Positions 27,340 through 36,228 of a DNA stretch of 64,000 nucleotides are shown piece by piece; position 1 is the stretch's first letter, and every line of letters starts with the position of its first letter. The notes under the pieces are model-generated. The model was not told the origin of the DNA, did no database searches, and saw only the letters and a program-made list of their open reading frames with translations. A program made the position numbers and the translations under genes. This DNA comes from an uncultured Spartobacteria bacterium (GTDB taxonomy: Bacteria > Verrucomicrobiota > Verrucomicrobiia > Chthoniobacterales > Chthoniobacteraceae), in NCBI GenBank assembly GCA_903882875.1, contig CAIRYQ010000006.1:1-64000 (forward strand), given 5' to 3'.

Positions 27340-27981
27340 TCAGAGGCCGACTGTCGTGGCAACATCATTGATACCCGCGAGGATGAAATCCGGTTCGAGC
27401 AGCCGCAGCGAATCTTCCACGCCCATTCCGGTGAGCACGGCTGCGGTGCGGCATCCGAGCGCCTTCCCCGCGCGGATGTCGGTGGCCATGTCGCCGATGA
27501 ACCAAGAGGCTGAAAAATCACAGTCCGGTAGAGCTTCACGGACGAGTCCTACCTTCACCTGCCACGCCTCACGCTGCGGATCATGCCCGGACAATACCAA
27601 GTCCAAATGCTCCGCCAGCCCGGTGTGGGACAGTTGCCAGGCGAGCGCATGCGGATCGCGGCGCAAAGTCACGAGCACCACTCGGCCAGCGTTGCGTACC
27701 CTTCGCAGAAGGCCCGGCACGCCGTCGAAAATTGTATCGAAGGCCAGCCATTCAGGATGCTCCACCCGTTCCAGGAATCCTGATTCATAGCGGGCGAGCA
27801 GAGATTCCGCGCCGGTCCAGGAAAGAATGTCGCAAGTCTTGAGGCCGCCGCGGCGCAATCGCCAGTAATCGTCCTTTCCCATCGGCTTGTGGCCGTTTTC
27901 ACGGAGGAGATGGCTGTAGATCCGGTGAAACTTCTCCGACACATCGAGCAGTGTGCCATCCAGATCACAGAAGACGGTCAC
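27340..27981 (-). CDS. HAD-superfamily phosphatase
   Basis: A 213-residue protein. HAD motif I is FCDLDGTLLD (nucleophile D6, acid D8), motif II VLVTLRRD, motif III lysine in AWQVKVGLVR and motif IV FIGDMATDIRAGKALGC. The GTG at 27981 is chosen because it overlaps the stop of the preceding gene as GTGA at 27978-27981, the same coupling seen elsewhere in the operon; the frame is open further to 28011. It probably dephosphorylates a sugar phosphate or a phosphorylated intermediate of the pathway. Confidence 0.85.
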   Translation of the reverse strand: MTVFCDLDGTLLDVSEKFHRIYSHLLRENGHKPMGKDDYWRLRRGGLKTCDILSWTGAESLLARYESGFLERVEHPEWLAFDTIFDGVPGLLRRVRNAGRVVLVTLRRDPHALAWQLSHTGLAEHLDLVLSGHDPQREAWQVKVGLVREALPDCDFSASWFIGDMATDIRAGKALGCRTAAVLTGMGVEDSLRLLEPDFILAGINDVATTVGL

Positions 27982-28730
27982 TTTCGACAAATGGCGAAAA
28001 GATTGGAGCAAAGGCCGGCGTCAGCCTCCAAGCTTACCTCAAAAATGGCGTCCAACAGCTCACGTGGCCAGCCTTTCATCTGCGCCTGGGAAACGAGCTT
28101 GATCATGAAGCCGCCGAGCTTCTCGATGGTGAAGCCTGCGGCGCGCAGATCGGCGGTGAATTCCGGGATGGAATACACGCGGCGGTGTCCCACGGTGATG
28201 TCCTGTTTGTTCAGCGCATTGGTTGCCTGGAGGAGTCCCATCTTTACACCGATGCGGCGGTGCAGCGAGCCACAGTGGGGCACAGTTACGAATGCGGTGC
28301 CGCCGACCTTCAGCCACTGCCACGCCTGCCTCATCACCTCCACCGGATGTTCGACGTGTTCCAGCACATGCGTGGCGATGGCCACGTCCACAGGCTGGGC
28401 GGGTGTGAATGCTTCGAAAAGTGAATGCACCGCATTGACATTTTCAGGCGCGATTTTGCAGAAGTCCTTCGTAAGGGCGGCGGATCCTTCGACGACCGTG
28501 AGGTGGGCGACGTGCGGCGCGAGACCGGAGGCAGCGGCACCCTCGCCGACACCCATCATCACCGCATGGGCATTACTCAGGCCGAGCTCTCCGCGATGCT
28601 TCAGGATGGTCTGGAGGTCATAGTAAGCCGTGATATCTCGGTTTAGCTCCCCGGCCTCGGTTCGATACAGCTTTGCCGCCTCGTCGAGCCGCTGCGCTTC
28701 ACTGTTCGTGGATTGAGTGTCGGGATTCAT
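27978..28730 (-). CDS. SAM-dependent methyltransferase (Methyltransf_11/23-like)
   Basis: A 250-residue protein. AVMMGVGEGAAASGLAPHVA is a variant motif I, HLTVVEGSAALTKDF the acidic strand, and VDVAIATHVLEHVEHPVEVM with LKVGGTAFVTVPHCGSLHRR the post-motifs typical of class I methyltransferases and some glycan-locus homologues. It lies 5 bp after the epimerase stop and overlaps the HAD gene by 4 bp. Likely methylates the sugar product or a related group; target unknown. Confidence 0.82.
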   Translation of the reverse strand: MNPDTQSTNSEAQRLDEAAKLYRTEAGELNRDITAYYDLQTILKHRGELGLSNAHAVMMGVGEGAAASGLAPHVAHLTVVEGSAALTKDFCKIAPENVNAVHSLFEAFTPAQPVDVAIATHVLEHVEHPVEVMRQAWQWLKVGGTAFVTVPHCGSLHRRIGVKMGLLQATNALNKQDITVGHRRVYSIPEFTADLRAAGFTIEKLGGFMIKLVSQAQMKGWPRELLDAIFEVSLEADAGLCSNLFAICRK

Positions 28731-28735
28731 GGTCT

Positions 28736-29671
28736 CTACTTATCGAAACTGCGTGCCGAAGAGGGCGGCAAGCAAAAATTGGCCAAGCCGCGCAGGGTCC
28801 GTTCAAGGGCGGTAGTAAAATTTGAAAGCGGTGTGTCGTGCGTAGCGGCATTCAGTTTTTCAATGTTAAAGCGGTAGTTCACCAAAGCTTTCCTGCGCGG
28901 ACGGTGCTCAACGACGAATTCACGACCTGTAATGCCGGACAAAGTGCGAATGACATCGTTCAACGACCTGCTCGTTCCTGACGCCACATTGAACACACCG
29001 CAGGCGTTCCCGTTCTCGATGAGAGCTGCAAGCAGCGCGGCTGCATCCTCCACAAACAGAAAGTCACGCAGGTCGCTGCCATCTCCGTACAATTCGATGC
29101 GCGAGCCGGCTCCGATACTCCGGAGCACATTGGGAATGAACTTTTGCGATGAATCCCCGGGGCCAAAGACCTGTGTGAGCCTAGCAGTAATGCAGGGCAC
29201 CGCATGACTCTGAGCCCATTCGCGACAAAGCTCCTCTGTCTTCAGTTTGGATCGCGCATACAGGCTAAGAGGAGCGATTGGCGATGTCTCGCTTAGTATG
29301 GCATCGCCTGTGGGCGGCGCATAGACATCCAGGGTGCTAAGGTGAATGATGCGTCCCGGGAGCGCGTCTAGGGCGTTCAGGAGGTTAAAGGTGAGGGTGA
29401 TGTTCGATTCAAAGACTTGAGGCTGTTGTATGCCAACGGTCGCGGCCGGTGTTACTGCAGCAGCGTGGACGACTGCGCCAAAGCATTCGTCGCGCAGAGT
29501 GTCGGCGGTAGCAGACAGGTCTAGCAGGTCTGCCACCAAAGTTCTGACCTTCGGCGACGGCGATGGTGAGGCATCTCGTGCCAAGGCAGTTACCTCATGG
29601 TTATGACCCGCAAGTTTCGCAATAAGTGCCCGACCTGCGAATCCGGTTGCGCCGGTGACAAGAATCTTCAT
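28736..29671 (-). CDS. NAD-dependent epimerase/dehydratase (extended SDR)
   Basis: A 311-residue extended SDR. It has the Rossmann motif KILVTGATGFAGRALIAKL (GxxGxxG), VVHAAAVTPAA, an active-site Ser in HLSTLDVYAPP, and YARSK (YxxxK), with SDLRDFLFVEDAAALLAALI and FNVASGTSRSLNDVI in the substrate domain. It acts on nucleotide sugars, as in GalE/RmlD relatives; the exact reaction is not clear. ATG at 29671 overlaps the stop of the ATP-grasp gene as ATGA, which fixes the start. Confidence 0.88.
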   Translation of the reverse strand: MKILVTGATGFAGRALIAKLAGHNHEVTALARDASPSPSPKVRTLVADLLDLSATADTLRDECFGAVVHAAAVTPAATVGIQQPQVFESNITLTFNLLNALDALPGRIIHLSTLDVYAPPTGDAILSETSPIAPLSLYARSKLKTEELCREWAQSHAVPCITARLTQVFGPGDSSQKFIPNVLRSIGAGSRIELYGDGSDLRDFLFVEDAAALLAALIENGNACGVFNVASGTSRSLNDVIRTLSGITGREFVVEHRPRRKALVNYRFNIEKLNAATHDTPLSNFTTALERTLRGLANFCLPPSSARSFDK

Positions 29672-30759
29672 CCTTGCCTCGCGATACGCGCCCATAATGC
29701 TTGTTCGCAGGCGTCTATCTCGCTCATCGTGATGAGCACGGGCTTGCAGTCCATCCCGCGCACCCACGCGAGCCCCGGCGGTAGCGGATTGATTCTTTTT
29801 TCCAGCGGCGGCAGGGGCTCGCCATAGCCGAGCTTTACATAGATATAAGGCATGTTCAGTCCCGCGGCGGTGAAAAAATAATGCGTGGTGAAGAACCGGC
29901 CAATGTTAATCTCGGTCAGGTTCGGCATGCCTTTCTGATCAAAGGTCAGATCCACGCCAAAGATTCCATTTGGCTTGTCCGCGACTGCGCGGACTGCCCG
30001 TTGTGCGAGATCATCAAGCACCGGATCGGAGACTGTCACTCCGGTGCCGGTGATGCCGGTGACGCCGGAGGGAGCGCGGTTTCCAAATTCCCAATAGAGC
30101 CGTTTCCTGCCCTGGGCCACGACGAGTTCACCATCATGCCAAATAGACTGCCAGGTGATGCTCTCCGGCCTTAGGCACTCTGCGGCGGTGAAATTTCCCC
30201 AGCCTTTGTGCAAATCAATCCAGCGGACAGATGTTTCAAAGTCGTCCGTGGGGAGCGAGCCGCGGCCTGCCGAACCGCGGATCTCCCGCAGCCATAGTTT
30301 CGGACCAACACGGCGGAAGGCTTCCTTTAAGTCCTCCGCATTGTGCAGCATCATCGTCGCGGGCACAGGGACGCCGGCCTGGCTCCATCGCTCATAGCTC
30401 AGGAACTTGTTCTCACAGATATCAATGCTTTCGTGAGAGGGGAGAAAAGTGCGCACGCCGAGCTTGTCGCGCAGGGCGGAGATGGTGAGCATTTCATAGC
30501 TCATCTGGCAGTGGATGAACTCGACGCCCGTTTCCTTTACGATGTCCTGAAGCACACCAATGTAGGCTGGATCCTTGGCCTTTGGGACCAGGAATTTTTG
30601 ATCGGTCTCGGCACGCTGGAGCGTGAACTTATTGGCATCTATGCCGACAAGGTGGAATGGCTCGGGGGCATCGCGAAGTGAACGGACGAAATTGGTGGCC
30701 GGCGAACCGCCTGCGGAGGTGACGAGGATGCGTTTCACGGTCGTATCAAGCTTGCTCAT
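29668..30759 (-). CDS. ATP-grasp enzyme (carbamoyl-phosphate-synthase-like)
   Basis: A 363-residue protein. The N-terminal domain starts VKRILVTSAGGSPATNFVRS. The ATP-grasp core includes ENKFLSYERWSQAGVPVPAT, PKLWLREIRGSAGRGSLPTD and the metal site GIFGVDLTFDQKGMPNLTEI with NIGRFF. ATP-grasp ligases activate a carboxylate and join it to an amine or thiol. In this operon it could attach an amino acid or other acid to an amino sugar. ATG at 30759 overlaps the dehydrogenase gene by 14 bp; GTG at 30738 is an alternative. Confidence 0.85.
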   Translation of the reverse strand: MSKLDTTVKRILVTSAGGSPATNFVRSLRDAPEPFHLVGIDANKFTLQRAETDQKFLVPKAKDPAYIGVLQDIVKETGVEFIHCQMSYEMLTISALRDKLGVRTFLPSHESIDICENKFLSYERWSQAGVPVPATMMLHNAEDLKEAFRRVGPKLWLREIRGSAGRGSLPTDDFETSVRWIDLHKGWGNFTAAECLRPESITWQSIWHDGELVVAQGRKRLYWEFGNRAPSGVTGITGTGVTVSDPVLDDLAQRAVRAVADKPNGIFGVDLTFDQKGMPNLTEINIGRFFTTHYFFTAAGLNMPYIYVKLGYGEPLPPLEKRINPLPPGLAWVRGMDCKPVLITMSEIDACEQALWARIARQG

Positions 30760-31789
30760 CCGCAACACACTGGATGCGCTGGCCGCCGCTGCGCTGGCTC
30801 CGGTCAACGGCATCGAGCACTGCCACGGTGTCGCGGGCATGCCATCCATCAGTGAGCGGCCTTGCGCCTTTGAGGATACAGTCTATAAAATGTTCACACT
30901 CCACGCGCAGGGGCTCCCTGCGCTCAAAGGCGGGCATGATGACGTCGCCGTGCTGGGGTTTCCACGCATGGATCGGCTGATCAAAAGGGAGGCCGTCGCG
31001 CTTCACCTTTTCAAAGCCTTTGTTGTAGATCGTGATAGGGTTCTCCGAGATATCGTCATAGACAATCATCTTTCGTGACCCCACGACGGTTAGCCTGCGC
31101 ACCTTATTAGGATCCAGCCAGCTAACATGGATGGTGCCGGTGACTCGGTTGGCCCATTCCAATGTTGCGAAGGTGACATCCTCGATGCCCGGCTGGAGGT
31201 AATCCACGCCGCGTGCCGACACGGCGGCAGGCAAAAGGCCGTTCATCAGGTAAAGCATGATGCTCACGTCGTGCGGCGCGAGGTTCCACCACGCGTTCAC
31301 ATCCTGGCGGAGCTGTCCCAGATTGAGCCGCTGGCTGTAGCAGTAATAGACATCGCCGATGTCGCCGATGTCGATCGCGGCCTTCATGTAGCGCACCGAC
31401 GCGTTATAGAGGAAGGTGTGGCCGACCATGAGCACTTTGCCCTTATTGTCTGCAAGCGCCGCGAGGCGATTTGCATCGGCGACGTTGGTGGTCAGCGGTT
31501 TTTCCACAAGGACGTGTTTCCCGGCATTCAGGAACCGCTCAACCAATCCGGCATGGGTCGCCGCCGGTGTCGCGATGACCGCTGCGTCCACAGCCGGATC
31601 GTTGAGGACGGCCTCGACATCCGCGCAGGTTTTTGTGTTCGGAAAGTTTGCCTCGACGAAGGTACGCCGGGCCGGACTCGCGTCCGCCACCCACTTTACC
31701 GAGCAGTTCGACAGGGATGAAAATACCCGCAACAAATTCGGCCCCCAATAGCCGCAGCCCACTTGGGCAACTGTGATTGATTTGTTCAT
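30746..31789 (-). CDS. Gfo/Idh/MocA sugar dehydrogenase (WlbA/WbpB-like)
   Basis: A 347-residue NAD-dependent oxidoreductase: Rossmann motif VAQVGCGYWGPNLLRVFSSL, the catalytic EKP in GKHVLVEKPLTTNVADAN, and HTFLYNASVRYMKAAI with WWNLAPHDVSIMLYLM placing the family histidine. It is similar in layout to UDP-GlcNAcA 3-dehydrogenases. As first gene of the nine-gene operon it probably makes the keto-sugar used by the DegT aminotransferase. No signal peptide, so cytoplasmic, unlike the two Tat-exported relatives further on. Confidence 0.9.
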   Translation of the reverse strand: MNKSITVAQVGCGYWGPNLLRVFSSLSNCSVKWVADASPARRTFVEANFPNTKTCADVEAVLNDPAVDAAVIATPAATHAGLVERFLNAGKHVLVEKPLTTNVADANRLAALADNKGKVLMVGHTFLYNASVRYMKAAIDIGDIGDVYYCYSQRLNLGQLRQDVNAWWNLAPHDVSIMLYLMNGLLPAAVSARGVDYLQPGIEDVTFATLEWANRVTGTIHVSWLDPNKVRRLTVVGSRKMIVYDDISENPITIYNKGFEKVKRDGLPFDQPIHAWKPQHGDVIMPAFERREPLRVECEHFIDCILKGARPLTDGWHARDTVAVLDAVDRSQRSGGQRIQCVADEQA

Positions 31790-31896
31790 CGGGCACCCCT
31801 ACTAGGGAAATCACCCGCGTCAAAGCCCGAATTGACCGAGTGTGGCCCATGACGGATGGCGTCAACCTTTGGCCTTAGGCTCAAGAGCCCGGCGTC

Positions 31897-32643
31897 CTAA
31901 AAATCGCTGCACCCCGTCGGCCAGCTTTCCTGGGGCACGTAACCGAGCAGCTTCTCCGCGGAGGATAGATCAAACTTCGCCTGCACGAGCGCGCGGCTCA
32001 CGCCGTACACGATTGCGTGGCGCACGCTTTCCGGCGCTTCGACGGCGCACGCAAAGAAACGCCCCACGTCGCCGGGGCTGAAATACACGTCGCGGAAATG
32101 CTCGCTCGCCGCGATTTCCGAGACCTGCTCCGGCGTGCGGGGGCACCAGCCGAGCCGCGCGGTGATCACGCTCATGCCGTGCATTTCCACAAACGTCCGG
32201 CCGATGGATTCCATGAACATTTTCGTCGCGGCGTACCACGCCTTCGGGCTCACGGGATCCTCGGGCCGGATCGGAAAGGGCCCCGTGAACTGCTGCCACC
32301 AGTTCACCTGCCCGGAACTTGCAAGCACCATGCGCTTCACGCCCGCGCAGCGCGCCGCTTCCATCGTGTGGAAGAGGCCCGTGATGTTGTTCGGCAGCAG
32401 GCTCGCGAGAAAGTCGTCGTCGTCCGGCGTCGCCGCGAGGTGGATGACGCACTCGATTTTTTCCATCGCGCGATCCAGCGCGGCGCGATCGGCGAGCGTG
32501 CCGATCACGCAATCGTCGAGCCCGCGTGTCGGCGTGAGATCAAAGCCGCGCACGATGTGGCCGCGGCGCAGCAGTTCCGCGACGGCGGCGCGGCCGACTC
32601 TTCCCGATGAACCGGTGACAAGGACGCGGACAGGTTTGTTCAT
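31897..32643 (-). CDS. NAD(P)-dependent SDR epimerase/dehydrogenase
   Basis: A 248-residue SDR with VRVLVTGSSGRVGRAAVAEL, CVIHLAATPDDDDF, a serine in MVLASSGQVN, and YAATK (YxxxK). The short length and SSGRVG form recall uronate-dehydrogenase-like and NAD-dependent epimerase proteins. It lies just upstream (107 bp) of the nine-gene operon on the same strand, so it could belong to it or be a separate carbohydrate enzyme. Ends YVPQESWPTGCSDF. Confidence 0.85.
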   Translation of the reverse strand: MNKPVRVLVTGSSGRVGRAAVAELLRRGHIVRGFDLTPTRGLDDCVIGTLADRAALDRAMEKIECVIHLAATPDDDDFLASLLPNNITGLFHTMEAARCAGVKRMVLASSGQVNWWQQFTGPFPIRPEDPVSPKAWYAATKMFMESIGRTFVEMHGMSVITARLGWCPRTPEQVSEIAASEHFRDVYFSPGDVGRFFACAVEAPESVRHAIVYGVSRALVQAKFDLSSAEKLLGYVPQESWPTGCSDF

Positions 32644-32693
32644 GCGACAGCGGATACGCGGATGACACGGCGCGCGCGATTTTTTTCGGCGCG

Positions 32694-33583
32694 CTACTTT
32701 TTCTCCGGCACCGCGAGCCAGCGCACGGCATTCTCCACGACGCGCAACGGTTCGGCCTGCTGATACACGGGATATGTTTCGTGGCCGGGGCGGAAAAGAT
32801 CACGCGGCCCTTGCCCACCCGCCACACGCAGCCGCTGCGGAAGTGCTCGCCCTTGTCCCATTTTTCCTCGAAGACGACCGCGTCCGGCGAGGGGACGTGG
32901 AAGGGCTCGGTGTACATTTCCGTCTGCTTCACGTCCCACATGCGCGGCAGTCCGGCGGCGAGCGGATGCTCGGGCAGCAGCGTCGTCATGTGGCTTGGCG
33001 CACCGTCCGCGCGCCACGCGGGGAAGACGCACTGCGGCAACGTGAGCCGCCATTTGCCTACGTCCATTTTTTCGAGGAAAGGCGTGAGCTCTGTGTCGGC
33101 CTTCACCAGGCGGCCGATGGGGGCGGCGTTCGCGAATTCGATCAGTGCGTCCGTGCGTTCGGCGGCGGGAATCTGCGCGAGCGCATCGGCCTTCGCGCGC
33201 TCCTGCATGAGCCGCACGAACGGCTTTGCCCAGTGCGCGGAGTGCAGCGCGACGAGGCCGAGCCTGCCGTCCTGCACACGCTGCACCACGCGTTCGGCAA
33301 ATTCGTCCTTCACGTCGCGGTGCTTCTGGTGGCCCCACCAGATCACGACATCCGTCGCGTCGAGCGTCGCTGCGTCGAGCCCCTGTTCGGGCGACGCGGG
33401 ATTCACGGGATTCACGGAAATGCCGGGCAATTTTTCAAGATGCGCGCCGATCGTTTCGCCGAGGAATTTTCCGCCGTAGGCCGTCTTTTGCGTCGGCTGC
33501 TGCTCGTCCCAGACGAGCACGCGGATCGGATCGGCGGCGAATGCGGACGCGGAGAAAAATGCGGCGAGGAGCGTGAGTTTCAT
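32694..33583 (-). pseudogene. ThuA-domain protein gene with a one-base frameshift
   Basis: The gene starts with a signal peptide (MKLTLLAAFFSASAFAADPI) and continues as a ThuA/trehalose-utilisation-like glutamine-amidotransferase-fold protein (VVIWWGHQKHRDVKDEF, LGLVALHSAHWAKPF, VVFEEKWDKGEHFRSGCVWR). After GKGRVIF the frame breaks at an A4 run at 32794-32797 (T4 in the coding strand). The expected family ending RPGHETYPVYQQAEPLRVVE, NAVRWLAVPEKK continues in another frame to 32694. Restoring one T rejoins them into 296 residues. It may be a real indel, a sequencing error, or slippage. Confidence 0.8.
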
Positions 33584-33603
33584 TGGGAGAAAAATGGATG
33601 CGC

Positions 33604-34095
33604 TCAGTCGCGGAAATTCCCGAACTGCAAGCCCACCTCGAATTCCGAGGAGCGGCAAAATGCGATCACTTCCTGCAATTCGTCGCGGCTCTTTCCTGTC
33701 ACGCGGATCTGCCGATCCTGCAGCGCGCTCTGCACTTTCAGCCCGCGCTCCTTGATGGCCCGGATGATCTCCTTCGCCTTTTCGCCATCGAGCCCCTGCT
33801 TGATCACGAGATCCTGCGTGGCGTGGCCGAGCGGCGAGATTGCGGGATCCTTGCGTTCGACATTGCGGAGATCCACGCCGCGCTTCGAGAGCTTGCCGAC
33901 GACGATGTCGTGCAGACTTTTCAGCCGGCTCGCGTCCTCGGCGGAGAGTTTGATTTTCGATTCCTTCTCATCAAGTTCGATCGCGGCTTTTGATCCTTTG
34001 AAATCGAACCGGTTCGCGAGTTCCTTGCGGGCCTGGTTGATGGCGTTGTCGAGTTCCTGCTTGTCCACTTCCGAAGTGATGTCGAATGAAGGCAT
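33604..34095 (-). CDS. yajQ: YajQ-family cyclic-di-GMP/nucleotide-binding protein
   Basis: A 163-residue protein, exactly the usual YajQ length: MPSFDITSEVDKQELDNAIN, ELANRFDFKGSKAAIEL, KIKLSAEDASRLKSLHDI, ERKDPAISPLG and KEIIRAIKERGLKVQSALQD. YajQ proteins bind nucleotides, in some species c-di-GMP. The conserved start MPSFDI at 34095 is preferred to the ATG at 34110. It lies 20 bp upstream of the ThuA gene and diverges from amt. Confidence 0.93.
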   Translation of the reverse strand: MPSFDITSEVDKQELDNAINQARKELANRFDFKGSKAAIELDEKESKIKLSAEDASRLKSLHDIVVGKLSKRGVDLRNVERKDPAISPLGHATQDLVIKQGLDGEKAKEIIRAIKERGLKVQSALQDRQIRVTGKSRDELQEVIAFCRSSEFEVGLQFGNFRD

Positions 34096-34295
34096 GGCTG
34101 GAATGAACATCAGTCGCCGGATGAATGGAACTCCGAACCGCAGGGCGTGCGCCGGAAATCTGCGCGGGATCTTTCGCGTGCTTCTCTCGGATTCCCGGCA
34201 AATCCGTCACGATGAGCATCTGATCATTTTCCTGATTCGTCCGGGTGTCGCAATTTGCGCATATCCAGAAAAGATGGGCGTTTTTAGCCAGTCTG

Positions 34296-34375
34296 AAAGT
34301 GGGGTAAAAGTGGGGTTCTGAAGTATTTTCCCCTGTTGGTTGGCCTCGTTCGCATGGTTTGGCACAGGCGTTGCT
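34296..34375 (+). promoter_or_regulatory. Sigma-54 promoter of amt with upstream direct repeat
   Basis: TTGGCACaggcgTTGCT at 34359-34375 matches the sigma-54 consensus TGGCAC-N5-TTGCW, with GG at 34361-34362 and GC at 34373-34374 separated by 10 nt. Transcription would begin near 34386, about 105 nt before the amt start. About 45 bp upstream, AAAGTGGGGT occurs twice (34296 and 34307) with 11-bp spacing, one helical turn, a possible activator site. Nitrogen control through an NtrC-type activator is inferred. Confidence 0.8.
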
Positions 34376-34492
34376 AGTGGCCGACTGCCAGGCGACCGCC
34401 CCTGCTATCGCGCCAGTGTCCACCCTGTGGACGCTTTCACACAGCAAGGATGGAAGGCGGCATCAACAAACCAACATTATCCCACAACAAGC

Positions 34493-36211
34493 ATGAAACT
34501 GACCAAGATCATCTCCAGCCTCGCCATCGCGGCCGTCGTCGCGCTCGGCTCGCTCGGAGCACCAACCCTGCGCGCGCAGGATCCGGCGGCCCCCGCCGCC
34601 CCTGCTGCGACCGCACCCGCTCCGGGCGCGCCTGCTGCGACTGAGGAAAAGAAAGAAGAAAAGAAAGAAGAGGCGCCAGCAGCAGCACCGAAGAAGCTGC
34701 CGGAAGATCCGGCCCAACTCATCAACGAGCGTCTCACGGCGGTCGAACTCTACCTCACGAACGGCGATCCCAGTACGGCGTTCAATGACTTCAAGATCAA
34801 GGACAAGGACGGCAACTTGGTCCTGCCCACCAAGGAGACTGGTGCGACTGAGAAGCAGCTCGCCGTGATCGGGACGACCGCCACCTCCGGCCCCGGCCAC
34901 AATGGCTTTATGATGATCTGCGCGGCCCTCGTGCTCTTCATGACGCTTCCCGGCCTTGCGCTTTTCTACGGCGGCCTCGTGCGTCGGAAAAATGTGCTCT
35001 CCGTGTGCGCCCAATGTCTCGGCTGCGCGGGCCTCGTCACCGTGCTCTGGTGGGCATTTGGTTACTCGCTTGTCTTCGGTAAAAATTTCGACGGCACGAT
35101 CTGGGGTAAATTCTTCGGCGGCTCCGAATTCTTCTTCCTCAAGGGCGTGGATTCCGCACCGAACACCGACTACTCCTTCTGGGTCTCGCAGAACGTGTTC
35201 TCGATGTATCAGCTCATGTTCGCGATCATCACCCCGGCGCTCATCGTCGGCGCGATTGCGGAGCGCATGAAATACACCTCCATCATGACTTTCATCGGCA
35301 TCTGGATGTTCCTGATCTACTTCCCGCTCGCGCATCACGTGTGGGGCGTCACCGGCTTCATGAACGGTGTCTGGAACAAGGCGGCCACGGGCATTCACGC
35401 GATGGACTTTGCGGGCGGCACAGTCGTCCACATGTCCTCGGGCTGGAGCGCGCTCATCCTCTGCATCCTGCTCGGTAAGCGCCTCGGATTCGGCAAAGAC
35501 AAAATGTCCCCGCACAGCATGGTGCTCTGCATGGTCGGCACCGGAATGCTCTGGGTCGGCTGGTACGGCTTCAACGCCGGCTCCGCGGTCGCCGCTGACG
35601 GCGTCGCCGCGAATGCCTTCATGACCACCACGCTCGCCGCGGCCACCGCCGGCTTCGTGTGGGCGCTCATTGAAAAAGTGCTCAAGGGCCACGCCTCGAT
35701 CCTCGGCTTCTGCTCGGGCATCGTCGCCGGCCTGGTCGTCATCACGCCCGCGTGCGGCTTTGTGAATGCGACCGGAGCGATGATCATCGGCGTCCTCGCC
35801 GCGGTCGTCCCGTACATCTTCGTGATGTTTGTGAAGGCCAAGCTCGGCTACGATGATGCGCTCGACACCTTCGGCGTCCACGCCATCGGCGGCACCATGG
35901 GCGCGCTGCTCACTGGCATCCTCGCGGATCCCGCTGTGAACAGCAACGTCGCCAGCAACCTTGCCGCAGTCAGCGGCAAGATCGCGGACGCGAATCCTGC
36001 CTCGCAGAACGGCCTCGCGAACGCCATCGTCGGCCACACCGCGTGGATCGACCAGGTGAAGGCCATCGGGGTCACGCTCGTGCTCGCCATCGTCGGCACA
36101 TTCATCATCACCTTCATCGTGAAGGCCATCATCGGTCTGCGCCCGACGCCGGAGGAAGAAACCGTCGGCCTCGACCTCACCGATCACCAGGAGGAAGGCT
36201 ACACCGCCTAA
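34493..36211 (+). CDS. amt: Ammonium transporter
   Basis: A 572-residue Amt/MEP/Rh protein. A signal peptide (MKLTKIISSLAIAAVVALGS) is followed by a Pro/Ala- and Lys/Glu-rich stretch and an extra domain to about residue 135. Then come about eleven helices with LALFYGGLVRRKNVLS, the first pore histidine in GGTVVHMSSGWSALIL and the second in DTFGVHAIGGTMGALLTG, and the tail LRPTPEEETVGLDLTDHQEE. It brings in ammonium and is controlled by the PII protein encoded 85 bp downstream. The 130-residue N-terminal extension is longer than in classical AmtB. Confidence 0.95.
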   Translation: MKLTKIISSLAIAAVVALGSLGAPTLRAQDPAAPAAPAATAPAPGAPAATEEKKEEKKEEAPAAAPKKLPEDPAQLINERLTAVELYLTNGDPSTAFNDFKIKDKDGNLVLPTKETGATEKQLAVIGTTATSGPGHNGFMMICAALVLFMTLPGLALFYGGLVRRKNVLSVCAQCLGCAGLVTVLWWAFGYSLVFGKNFDGTIWGKFFGGSEFFFLKGVDSAPNTDYSFWVSQNVFSMYQLMFAIITPALIVGAIAERMKYTSIMTFIGIWMFLIYFPLAHHVWGVTGFMNGVWNKAATGIHAMDFAGGTVVHMSSGWSALILCILLGKRLGFGKDKMSPHSMVLCMVGTGMLWVGWYGFNAGSAVAADGVAANAFMTTTLAAATAGFVWALIEKVLKGHASILGFCSGIVAGLVVITPACGFVNATGAMIIGVLAAVVPYIFVMFVKAKLGYDDALDTFGVHAIGGTMGALLTGILADPAVNSNVASNLAAVSGKIADANPASQNGLANAIVGHTAWIDQVKAIGVTLVLAIVGTFIITFIVKAIIGLRPTPEEETVGLDLTDHQEEGYTA

Positions 36212-36228
36212 ATTCATGCAGGGGAAAC

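Noticed and set aside
32540-32693. Extension of the ThuA frame past the frameshift to 32540
   Set aside because: The continued frame overlaps the SDR gene antisense-like and gives Arg/Pro-rich sequence, while the conserved ThuA tail is in the other frame.
34463-36217. A 584-codon minus-strand frame
   Set aside because: It mirrors amt, has His/Asp/Arg-rich composition typical of antisense frames and no recognisable domain.
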